From a virus, in IMG/VR virus record IMGVR_UViG_3300047548_001221, positions 1 to 59,036 of that record: a stretch of 59,036 nt of DNA; one strand, 5' to 3'. The notes beneath the pieces are model-generated. The model searched no databases. It saw nothing but the letters and a program-made list of their open reading frames with translations, and was not told where the DNA came from. Positions within the stretch are counted from its first letter, which is position 1, and the number at the start of each line of letters is the position of its first letter. This document shows, one piece after another, positions 8,414 through 15,397 of the stretch. The position numbers and the translations under genes were made by a program.

Positions 8414-11400
8414 TTATATCCTGGATACTTGCAATAACTTGTCCTGTATAGAGTTACTTTGCGATATTTTTTCAGCAATGTTTCCCAAAAGATCAACAAC
8501 TTCTGACATAGAATTGCTGCCAGTATTACCTTGATTTCCAATATTTTCATCTATATTTGGTATTAATTTATCTACAAGTGTTGTTAATGCATCTCTAAAT
8601 TCTTGTGCTAACTTTTCAACTGATGAATTAACCGTATTTCCTTCATTGATCATTTCTTGTAACCTATCACCCAAAATATCTCCTACATCTCCACCAAAAG
8701 CTTTTGTACCTACGGTAGCTGGACCTAACTGATAATTTGTTGCTATACCGGAGTGTAATATGCTTTTCCATGCATCAGTGTCTGTGATATTTTTAGTTTT
8801 TTCATCATACGCACCAATTTTACTAGCTATTTTTTGTATAGCCGTTAAATCAGTTGTCATGTTCCCTTGATTAAATCCAGTGTATTCATTCACACCAAAT
8901 GCAGTTGGACCCATTTCGTCAGAAAATAATTTAACAGATTTCTTAGCTATAGATGCAATTTTTTCGGTTGGTATTACAGTTTCATTGCCATGTAATTCTA
9001 CTATGTATCCTGACTCAGGTCCTTCGAAAACACCTCCTTTTTCTGCTTTTGGTATTTTATCTTTATTAACTCCTGCAACCATTGTATCTGCTGAAGGTCG
9101 AATACCCTGTATTGCACCGGAAGATGAATAACTTGAAACTTTTTGCATCGTTTCATTTGCTAAAAATCCTCCTGCTTTTCTAACATCAATTCCTGCAATT
9201 TGACTTGTTGCTAACAAATTGGCTTGTTCTTGGGTCATGTTTCTTTCATCAAACCCCATTTTTGTAGCCATTTTTGTTTTACTACGTTCCATATACCAAG
9301 CAACGACATCTGCTGCTATCTTAGGATCATTAACTAAATCAGGATTTTTAACAAGTCTATCATCACCGAATATAGCACGTGATGCTGAAGCATAATTTGA
9401 TTTACCGGTTAATTGAATGTACCCTCTACCTCTATATTTCCATCCATCACCAGGTTCTAAATTGCCCATTCGTTTACCAATAGCAGTGTCTTTGCCATAC
9501 ATAAACTCACCCATAGATTCTGGATTTGATTTAATTCTGTTCAATTCTTCATCTGTTTTTCCTGCTGCTCTTGAACCGAATATTGATCGGATTCTTTCGT
9601 TTTTTGTTTTACTATAGTCTAGGTTTTCGTTGATGACTTTGCCACCAGATTCTTTCATGACGTTGCCTAAAACAGCATTTAAATAATTGCTATCCGTCAC
9701 ACCTCGCTTCATTAATGCAGCTTTGACTTCACCTAAATTCTGTTTTACATCTTGTTTGACTGAAGGAGGTGCTGACGGTGCGCTAGGTGCTGACGTATTT
9801 GCACTGGAATCTGGAGCAGATGATTCACTTTTTAAAGCTTCACGCAATCTTGAAGTGTCACCCACGCCGGCCCTAAGTGCATCTTCCATTGCCTCTTCAA
9901 TATTTTCTGGAATCTTCTTGATTCTATTATCAAATTTTGTAAAAGATGCACCAGTTGAACCCATGTCTTCAAGTGCAGTATCAAGTATTTTTGTAAATTC
10001 TTCAAATGTACCTGAAAGTTCTCTACTTGAGGTAGACAATCTACCAAAAATACCATCAGACGTTTCGTTAGGAGATCCAATGCCTCGCTGTACTGTAAAT
10101 GGATTCTGTTCTCCTAATTGTTTACGTAAATTTTCTTGTGCTTTGCGTAGTGCTTCTGCTTGCCCGGGTTCTGCAATTATACCTTCATCGGTGAGTCTTC
10201 CTGCAAGTTTTCCGTTTATAGTTATAGGTATGCCTTCTTCATTTTTCTTTTCACTTATTTCTTTTTTAGCTTTATCAATTTCTTTATTTGCATTATCGGT
10301 CATCTTAGCAATGCTGCCGCCAGCAGCTTCACCTATAGCTTTTCCACCTTTACTACCTAACCATCCGCCTACTGCTGCACCTATTATGCCACCAATTGCT
10401 ATTCCAATGGGGCCTCCGGCGGCCCCTAACACAGCACCTGCTTTGGCGCCTGCTAATGCTCCCCCTGTACCTGCTGCCGCGGCACCAACTCCTCCACCTA
10501 CTGCCTCACCTTTTTTCTCTCTAGCTTCTTCTTTAGTAATTTTACCTTCTTTTAATTCTTTTTCGGCTGCTTTTATTCCTTGATATATATCAACTACTCC
10601 TCCACCTACAGCAGCCGCTGTACTCACCACTGGTGCTGCGCTTGCTAATTTACTAAGAGGACCAGCTAAATTTGCTAAAGCTGTTCCAGCGCTTGTGGCC
10701 GCCGATGCTGCAGACGCGGCTCCAGACACAGTTGTTGCACCGGTTATTACTTTTTCTGCGTTTACTCCAGGTAACTTAGGTCCTCCACCTCCGCCACCAG
10801 GTGAAACTGTGCCACCTGTGCCCGGCAATCCACCTCTTGCTGCGCCACGCGCAGCATCAATTGCGTCTTTACCCCTAGAAGCCAACCCTCCTAATATTTT
10901 ACTTCCCTGTCCGAGTGCAAGTGCACCTAGGGCGGCGGCCGCTAATGTTGCTGCTATAGTGAGGCTATTGAATCCGCTTAGTAATGGGTTAGCCTCAGCT
11001 ACTAAATTATCAACAAATTTACCAAATTTTTGTTCGTATGTAGTTAACGCTGCACGTGCATCCTGTGAAGGATCTTTGCCGGCTTTTTTAGCAGCTTCTA
11101 TTCTATCCTTTTCAGCCTTATTTGCTTCTTTGAAATTTGTATCTCTTTGTTGATTAAATTTTTCTAATGCACTTTCTGAAATACCAAACAGTCTAGCAAC
11201 CTCTTTAGAAATTTGAGCTGCAAAACCAACATTGTCAATAGTTTCACCAAATTTTTTATTATATGCGTCTTGAAATTTAGACGTAGCCTGTTGTACATCA
11301 GCCCCATTTTGTATTGCTTGGCGCAGTTCTGTAAGGTCTTCCATGAGACCCATTCTAGTTAACGCTTGTGCTTCTTCACCTGATATAGTTCCTGTAGCTA

Positions 11401-12517
11401 AGAACGATCTAGCTCCTTTAGTTACTGTTTCATTACCTAACGCTGAGATTCTATCAAGTGTCTGCTGCCGTGCTTTTGCTTCGTCACGTAATTTTTTAGC
11501 TTCTTCTGTTCTTCCTTCTGCTTCTAATTTTCTTGCTTTGTTTTCTAATTGAATTTGAGAAATTTGCCATTCAACTGCTCTGGATGCTTCTTGTTGTTTT
11601 TTCTTTACAGCTTCGACGTCTTGACCTGTTAATGTAGCAAGTTCTAATAACGTATCTTGATATTCTAAGGACGCTCTTTGAAGCGCGGCCCTATCTTTCA
11701 TTTCAGCTTTTAGGTTTCTACCCGCCATGCTTTGCAAGGCAACATAGTCAGCCTGAGTTTGCAATAATTCTTCTTGACTTACACCTAATCTTTGGTATTC
11801 TTCACGTTGTTGATATGATATCTTTGCTAAGTCAGCAAAAGCTTTAACACTATCACCGGTATTTTTACCCAACAACATCATGTTAGAACCCATAGATGCT
11901 ATTGGTTTAGTAAATAACTCTAAGTTTTTAGATGTAAGATTGGCACCATGTGCCATCTGTAATAATTCTTTGCTTGTGAAAGAACCTGCTGTTCCGAACT
12001 TTGCTAATTGATCATTGGCTTTTAAAACTCGGTCAGCCTGTTCCATATATACGGAACTTAATTTACCAACTACATCAACTGTTGCTCCTAATGCTTTTCC
12101 TAAAAGACCAAATGTAGATAGAAATTGACCTATTGCCCCGGTAAATCCTTCGACAGATTTACCATATTTTTCAAAACCTGCTTTTTGACTAAGTAATTCT
12201 TTGCTAAAATCTTTTATAGCACCGGTACCGGCTTTTAGTGCTTCAGCTTGTGTCTTTAATTTCTTTTCGTATTCGTGTGCTGCTTTTAATTGATCAATTT
12301 GTGCTCTTGTCAACCCACGTGAACTATACCCTAGTTCTTCTAATTCTTTATCAACATCTCCTGCTGTGTTACCAAGACGATTAAAATATTTGATGGTATT
12401 TTCGCTAGGTGTGCTTGCTGCTCCAGGCATACGTGATGTTCCCAAAATCGAACTTTGGTCACGCATTGCACGTAACTCATCCAACATTGCAAGTAATATT
12501 TGTTTTTCTTCATCCAT
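8414..12517 (-). CDS. tail tape-measure protein with embedded GH19-like cell-wall hydrolase
   Basis: 1,367 residues. The N-terminal half is long helical and coiled-coil sequence with repeated Lys/Glu/Ala runs, as in tape-measure proteins; hydrophobic/glycine-zipper segments lie near residues 515-535 and 675-730 (GAAAAGTGGALAGAKAG, GIAIGGIIGAAVGGWLG). Residues about 925-1150 resemble a glycoside hydrolase 19 (chitinase-like lysozyme) domain: GNVMKESGG, YGKDTAIGKRMGNLEPGDG, and the family signature GRGYIQLTGKSNY near residue 1030. The C-terminal ~200 residues are non-repetitive. The protein should set tail length, be ejected ahead of DNA and cut peptidoglycan locally. T4 gp29 (590 residues) has no such domain. 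It is transcribed away from the gp26-like gene with a two-way promoter region between them. Confidence 0.85.
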   Translation of the reverse strand: MDEEKQILLAMLDELRAMRDQSSILGTSRMPGAASTPSENTIKYFNRLGNTAGDVDKELEELGYSSRGLTRAQIDQLKAAHEYEKKLKTQAEALKAGTGAIKDFSKELLSQKAGFEKYGKSVEGFTGAIGQFLSTFGLLGKALGATVDVVGKLSSVYMEQADRVLKANDQLAKFGTAGSFTSKELLQMAHGANLTSKNLELFTKPIASMGSNMMLLGKNTGDSVKAFADLAKISYQQREEYQRLGVSQEELLQTQADYVALQSMAGRNLKAEMKDRAALQRASLEYQDTLLELATLTGQDVEAVKKKQQEASRAVEWQISQIQLENKARKLEAEGRTEEAKKLRDEAKARQQTLDRISALGNETVTKGARSFLATGTISGEEAQALTRMGLMEDLTELRQAIQNGADVQQATSKFQDAYNKKFGETIDNVGFAAQISKEVARLFGISESALEKFNQQRDTNFKEANKAEKDRIEAAKKAGKDPSQDARAALTTYEQKFGKFVDNLVAEANPLLSGFNSLTIAATLAAAALGALALGQGSKILGGLASRGKDAIDAARGAARGGLPGTGGTVSPGGGGGGPKLPGVNAEKVITGATTVSGAASAASAATSAGTALANLAGPLSKLASAAPVVSTAAAVGGGVVDIYQGIKAAEKELKEGKITKEEAREKKGEAVGGGVGAAAAGTGGALAGAKAGAVLGAAGGPIGIAIGGIIGAAVGGWLGSKGGKAIGEAAGGSIAKMTDNANKEIDKAKKEISEKKNEEGIPITINGKLAGRLTDEGIIAEPGQAEALRKAQENLRKQLGEQNPFTVQRGIGSPNETSDGIFGRLSTSSRELSGTFEEFTKILDTALEDMGSTGASFTKFDNRIKKIPENIEEAMEDALRAGVGDTSRLREALKSESSAPDSSANTSAPSAPSAPPSVKQDVKQNLGEVKAALMKRGVTDSNYLNAVLGNVMKESGGKVINENLDYSKTKNERIRSIFGSRAAGKTDEELNRIKSNPESMGEFMYGKDTAIGKRMGNLEPGDGWKYRGRGYIQLTGKSNYASASRAIFGDDRLVKNPDLVNDPKIAADVVAWYMERSKTKMATKMGFDERNMTQEQANLLATSQIAGIDVRKAGGFLANETMQKVSSYSSSGAIQGIRPSADTMVAGVNKDKIPKAEKGGVFEGPESGYIVELHGNETVIPTEKIASIAKKSVKLFSDEMGPTAFGVNEYTGFNQGNMTTDLTAIQKIASKIGAYDEKTKNITDTDAWKSILHSGIATNYQLGPATVGTKAFGGDVGDILGDRLQEMINEGNTVNSSVEKLAQEFRDALTTLVDKLIPNIDENIGNQGNTGSNSMSEVVDLLGNIAEKISQSNSIQDKLLQVSRI

Positions 12518-12529
12518 GGTTTTTGCACA

Positions 12530-12536
12530 CTAAATA
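12530..12536 (+). promoter_or_regulatory. late-promoter-like box CTAAATA, plus-strand member of a divergent pair
   Basis: CTAAATA 53 nt upstream of the gp26-like gene. With the reverse copy at 12544-12550 it forms a near-palindrome in the gap between two divergent genes. Confidence 0.5.
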
Positions 12537-12543
12537 TAATTAG

Positions 12544-12550
12544 TATTTAG
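12544..12550 (-). promoter_or_regulatory. late-promoter-like box CTAAATA, minus-strand member of a divergent pair
   Basis: CTAAATA on the minus strand, 26 nt upstream of the tape-measure ATG, separated by 7 nt from the plus-strand copy. Confidence 0.5.
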
Positions 12551-12589
12551 TATTGGGCAAATACCAATTTTTAACTTAGAGGAAGATAA

Positions 12590-13420
12590 ATGTCACTATC
12601 AAATAACCCGCTAAAACAGTATTTTCGTAGACCAGCAGTCTATATTAAACTACCTAGTGGTGGAAAATACTATCCACCGGGTGTAATAGATATACCAGAA
12701 AACGGAGAATTACCAGTATATCCAATGACTGCAATTGATGAAATTACCACCAAAACTCCTGATGCACTATTCAATGGGTCAGCAATGACCGAGTTGATAA
12801 AGAGTTGTGTACCTAATATCAAGGATCCGTGGCAAATTAATAGTATGGACTTAGATGCAGTATTAATAGGTATACGTGCTGCTGCAAATGGCACAGATTT
12901 AGAAATAGAATCCACATGTCCTTCATGTAATGATTACGGAAAATATGGTATCAATTTGATTAACATGCTTGTTCAAATGAAACCCGGTGATTATGAAAAT
13001 GAATTTGTTATAAATGATCTTTCTATTAAATTTCGACCACTAAACTACAAAGAAATGAATGAAGCTAGTTTAGGACAATTTGAGTTACAACGTCTTTTTA
13101 TCGCGTTGGAAGATGAAAAAGATGATGAAGTTAAGAAAGAAAAAGGTCAAGAAGCACTGAAACAAGTAACACAGTTAACTATTAAGTTGTTAACTGGAGC
13201 TATCCAATATATACAAACACCAAGTATACGAGTTACTGAAAAAGAATATATCATGGATTTTTTGAATAATTGCGACAAAAATATGTACGTTGCAATTCGT
13301 GATCATAATGCTGTTCTTAAATCTACAACCGAAATAAAACCACTCAAAATAAAGTGTGTGCATTGTGGTCATCAATACGATCAACCATTCACATTAAATA
13401 CCGCTGATTTTTTCGGATGA
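12590..13420 (+). CDS. 26: baseplate hub / tail-assembly protein, T4 gp26-like
   Basis: 276 residues (T4 gp26 has 208). The start VYIKLPSGGKYYPPG followed by PVYPMTAIDEI and a long helical middle fits the gp26 family of T4-type phages. Two Cys pairs, CPSC near residue 110 and CVHCG near residue 260, suggest a zinc ribbon, a feature of this family in many T4-like genomes. AGAGGA lies 9 nt before the ATG. gp26 is required for hub/tail assembly in T4 and is not clearly present in finished virions, which fits a chaperone. The 3' end carries a -1 slippery heptamer six bases before the stop codon and overlaps the next ORF by ATGA, so a longer fusion of about 351 residues may also be made. It is transcribed divergently from the tape-measure gene, the usual partner of tail-assembly chaperones. 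Confidence 0.8.
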   Translation: MSLSNNPLKQYFRRPAVYIKLPSGGKYYPPGVIDIPENGELPVYPMTAIDEITTKTPDALFNGSAMTELIKSCVPNIKDPWQINSMDLDAVLIGIRAAANGTDLEIESTCPSCNDYGKYGINLINMLVQMKPGDYENEFVINDLSIKFRPLNYKEMNEASLGQFELQRLFIALEDEKDDEVKKEKGQEALKQVTQLTIKLLTGAIQYIQTPSIRVTEKEYIMDFLNNCDKNMYVAIRDHNAVLKSTTEIKPLKIKCVHCGHQYDQPFTLNTADFFG

Positions 13421-13456
13421 CGCTTCTTCGTCTCGATCCCGAGAGACTACAGAAGC
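13408..13456 (+). promoter_or_regulatory. predicted programmed -1 ribosomal frameshift signal
   Basis: The heptamer T TTT TTC (13408-13414) is in the correct phase of the gp26-like frame (GAT TTT TTC GGA TGA). After a 7-nt spacer a stem-loop follows: outer stem 13422-13427 with 13451-13456 (6 pairs), inner stem 13431-13435 with 13440-13444 (5 pairs), loop ATCC. The following ORF is in the -1 frame and open across the site. These are all the parts of a classical -1 frameshift site as in tail-assembly chaperone genes (lambda G/GT). Function is inferred. Confidence 0.65.
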
Positions 13457-13644
13457 TAATCGATGACTACGAAAAAGCAGTAATCGAGATTAAAAAAAAT
13501 GCCTTGCAAATGGCATGGTATATGCGGGGTGGTGCGACATATGAAGATATCTTAAATATGTCCGCCACCGAACGACAGCAAATCAATCAAATAATAGAAG
13601 GTAATTTAGAAGCCACTAAGAAATCCGGAATGCCGTTCTTCTAA
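13417..13644 (+). CDS. short helical protein, likely C-terminal extension of the gp26-like protein
   Basis: 75 codons from ATG 13417, which overlaps the gp26-like stop codon (ATGA). It is alpha-helical, with LIDDYEKAVIEIKKNALQMAWYMRGG, then YEDILNMSATERQQINQII and a C-terminal ATKKSGMPFF. Such short proteins occur next to gp26 in T4-like genomes and are sometimes named for hub-assembly gp51; I do not claim homology with T4 gp51, which is much longer. Two ways of expression are possible: coupled reinitiation at the overlapping ATG, or a -1 frameshift giving a fusion with residue Arg (CGG) then Met at the junction. The fusion reading would make this the T domain of a G/GT-type chaperone that binds the tape measure. 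Confidence 0.75.
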   Translation: MTLLRLDPERLQKLIDDYEKAVIEIKKNALQMAWYMRGGATYEDILNMSATERQQINQIIEGNLEATKKSGMPFF

Positions 13645-13698
13645 ATTTACCCATAACTATTCATTTATCTAATTTTTTTACGTTTATGTTTCTACTAA

Positions 13699-13764
13699 AG
13701 ATGTCCTTCGGACATCTAAGAATTCGCTGACGCTCATTCTTATTTTCTTAACTCTTTTTACTCT
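13699..13764 (+). terminator. tandem hairpins with T-rich tail, end of the gp26 operon
   Basis: Hairpin one: 7-bp stem 13699-13705 with 13711-13717, loop CTTCG. Hairpin two: 6-bp stem 13718-13723 with 13736-13741 plus two inner G-C pairs, followed by a T-rich tract to about 13764. They lie 55 nt past the last stop codon and fit a plus-strand terminator. Confidence 0.6.
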
Positions 13765-13805
13765 GTATTCTCATATAGGTCATTTTAGTTACTCACTGCA
13801 CTTGA

Positions 13806-13840
13806 AGCCATGGTAGTGCTAATTAGCACTACCAATGGCT
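13806..13840. repeat. 35-nt near-perfect hairpin
   Basis: A 22-nt perfect palindrome (13812-13833, arms GGTAGTGCTAA) extended by six more pairs (AGCCAT with ATGGCT) across one bulged A at 13834. There is no T tract on either side, so it is not a simple terminator. It sits in the gap between convergent operons. Confidence 0.7.
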
Positions 13841-14140
13841 AAGACTAATCATGCCCGTCATCCATAGTTGTCTATCCCCCAGTGTTTAACTATTTCTGTT
13901 AACATCTGCTACCGGTTGCCCTGTAAAGTTTATGGGACTGTAGTGAAGCTATATCATTTAGTGATACTCTTCGGCAACGCACATTCTATATCATCAAGAC
14001 AAAGTAGATATAGACTTGTTGAGTGTTCGCTTTGTCGATTGCACTCTCGGTATTCCAAGAAAATTAATTCTTGCTACTCCAGAATCCGACGGCACAGCAC
14101 TACCTGTACAATCTCAAGGAGAGTCGAGGATCCCCGACCA
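13841..14140. other. non-coding gap rich in local hairpins; possible structured RNA
   Basis: No convincing gene lies in 13645-14162. Besides the hairpins above, stems are visible at 13915-13920/13973-13978 (6 bp), 13952-13956/13962-13966 (5 bp), 13985-13992/14007-14014 (8 bp), 14021-14025/14042-14046 (5 bp), 14056-14061/14068-14073 (6 bp) and 14123-14138. The last pairs fully only as minus-strand RNA (G-U where the plus strand has A opposite C), a weak hint that the RNA is read leftward after the nuclease gene. No tRNA T-loop, tmRNA or group I core was recognised. A 100-codon plus-strand frame across it looks like chance. Confidence 0.35.
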
Positions 14141-14162
14141 AACAAATTTAACGACAAAAAGG

Positions 14163-14726
14163 TTATTTGAGTAAGTTTATTACTGATATGTTTTCGATAG
14201 ATGACTTGGTGTCTGTTTTGGATCTTGAGTATGTTTTAAGTAGGTCTTTGTTGTGTTTGAAAAAATGATCGAATTCAATTATGAGCCAATCATTATATTT
14301 TTTAGATGTATAGTACAAAAATTGGTCTGTAATCCAAGTTAGTTTAGATTGCACGCAAACAAACTTTCCTTTTCTATTAAATTTCATAAACAGTATGTTC
14401 AAATCATGTGGTTCTGATACTGTCATTACTTGATCTATCCAACTGTCTAATATCTTACAGTCTCCTGTTAATACTAGATGAAAAGGGAAATCCGCGTAAG
14501 ATTTGCATTCAGCGTTAAAAAATGAAAAGCTTTGTCCCGGAACAATGTCACCCTTAAAACTGCGAACTTGTCCCTCATGTAAGAATTCTTTTCGACTTTG
14601 ATTCTTACCGCCCACATAGGCTCCAGACCCCGGTGCTCGTATAAACGATTCGCCGTATGTTTTTGATAGATATGTTGCGATTTCTCGCTCAAAACTTGAT
14701 CCTTTTGCTTTCTGTGGACTGACCAT
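14163..14726 (-). CDS. PD-(D/E)XK nuclease, resolvase-like
   Basis: 187 residues. The N-terminus GSSFEREIATYLSKTYG with Glu13, then RAPGSGAY, Asp60 in KGDIV and Glu73-x-Lys75 in NAECKSY, reproduces the order of the PD-(D/E)XK active site seen in archaeal-type Holliday junction resolvases and related phage nucleases. The rest (WIDQVMTVSEPHDLNILFMKF) continues the alpha/beta core. It lies downstream of the gp47-gp46 recombination pair in the same direction, which supports a role in resolving or trimming recombination intermediates, a job done in T4 by the unrelated gp49. The ATG overlaps the HNH stop codon by one base (TAATG). Substrate is inferred, not seen. Confidence 0.75.
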   Translation of the reverse strand: MVSPQKAKGSSFEREIATYLSKTYGESFIRAPGSGAYVGGKNQSRKEFLHEGQVRSFKGDIVPGQSFSFFNAECKSYADFPFHLVLTGDCKILDSWIDQVMTVSEPHDLNILFMKFNRKGKFVCVQSKLTWITDQFLYYTSKKYNDWLIIEFDHFFKHNKDLLKTYSRSKTDTKSSIENISVINLLK

Positions 14727-15373
14727 TATGTTGACTTTTTGTTTTTACAGTTATCACCGTGCCAACGATGAAACATATTAATACTTATGCTCTTGTCGCA
14801 GTGCCTGCAAGTTTTTTTTATTTGTGAAGTATGTTTACCTTCGGCTAACATTTTTTGATTAATATCACCGCCTAAAAAATGATGTTTACCTTCAACCACT
14901 CGTTTTTTTGCTAGTTTTCGTTGGATCACCCCGCCAACAAACGGATTGGTTCCTTCTTCTACTCTTTTTAAATTTCTTGCTCTAGTAATTTCCCCGCTAT
15001 TTAAAAAATGGTGGGTTCCGTTCTTGACACGATCAGAACTAACACTAGTTCCATCATGTCTTTTAAGCAAATGATGTGTACCATCGGCAACTCTTTCTTG
15101 TGCCTGTTTAGATGAAAGATTTGATCTTTCTTCTGGTGTCAGATTCACTCTACTGCCGATCAAATTACATGCTCCCCAATCACCCTGATGATAATGTATA
15201 TCATAGTGTTCTTGTATTGTAACTAACTTCAAATTAGATATATTATTGTTATCATGGTTGCCGTCAATATGGTGTATGTCCATTGGTCTACCGTCTTTAT
15301 CTTTTGGAATAGATCCAAAATGCTTTTTGTAGATATCCCGATGATTATTAGGTTTGTTATGTGAACTAGGCAT
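14726..15373 (-). CDS. HNH homing endonuclease
   Basis: 215 residues. An HNH core is clear: MDIHHIDGNHDNNNISNLKL followed by VTIQEHYDIHYHQG. Behind it run several repeats of the kind DGTHHLLK, NGTHHFLN and EGKHHFLGG, which recur in free-standing phage HNH enzymes and probably contact DNA. The C-terminus holds a Cys/His cluster (CRHCDKSISINMFHRWHGDNC pattern, C-x2-C then H and C), likely zinc binding. It is inserted between gp46 and the PD-(D/E)XK gene and overlaps the latter, so like the GIY-YIG gene it is probably a selfish insertion. The ATG follows a CATAAATA box by only 5 nt. Confidence 0.85.
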   Translation of the reverse strand: MPSSHNKPNNHRDIYKKHFGSIPKDKDGRPMDIHHIDGNHDNNNISNLKLVTIQEHYDIHYHQGDWGACNLIGSRVNLTPEERSNLSSKQAQERVADGTHHLLKRHDGTSVSSDRVKNGTHHFLNSGEITRARNLKRVEEGTNPFVGGVIQRKLAKKRVVEGKHHFLGGDINQKMLAEGKHTSQIKKTCRHCDKSISINMFHRWHGDNCKNKKST

Positions 15374-15378
15374 ATATT

Positions 15379-15386
15379 TATTTATG
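15379..15386 (-). promoter_or_regulatory. CATAAATA box immediately before the HNH start
   Basis: CATAAATA on the minus strand ends 5 nt before the ATG. If used as a late promoter the transcript would begin at or near the ATG. The 16 bases TAAATAAATATATGCC are identical to those at the gp25 start (26661-26676). Confidence 0.3.
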
Positions 15387-15397
15387 CTTAGTTAAAT

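Noticed and set aside
9687-11153. Plus-strand frames of 298 and 152 codons opposite the tape measure
   Set aside because: Low-complexity Ala/Pro/Ser readings on the opposite strand of a clear tape-measure gene; no ribosome-binding context.
13860-14140. tRNA, tmRNA or group I intron
   Set aside because: Some hairpins and short words looked suggestive, but no canonical T-loop, acceptor pairing, tag peptide or P3/P7 core could be assembled.
13868-14170. 100-codon plus-strand frame in the intergenic gap
   Set aside because: No ribosome-binding motif, Cys/Arg/Ser-rich unlikely composition, and it crosses several hairpins; treated as non-coding.
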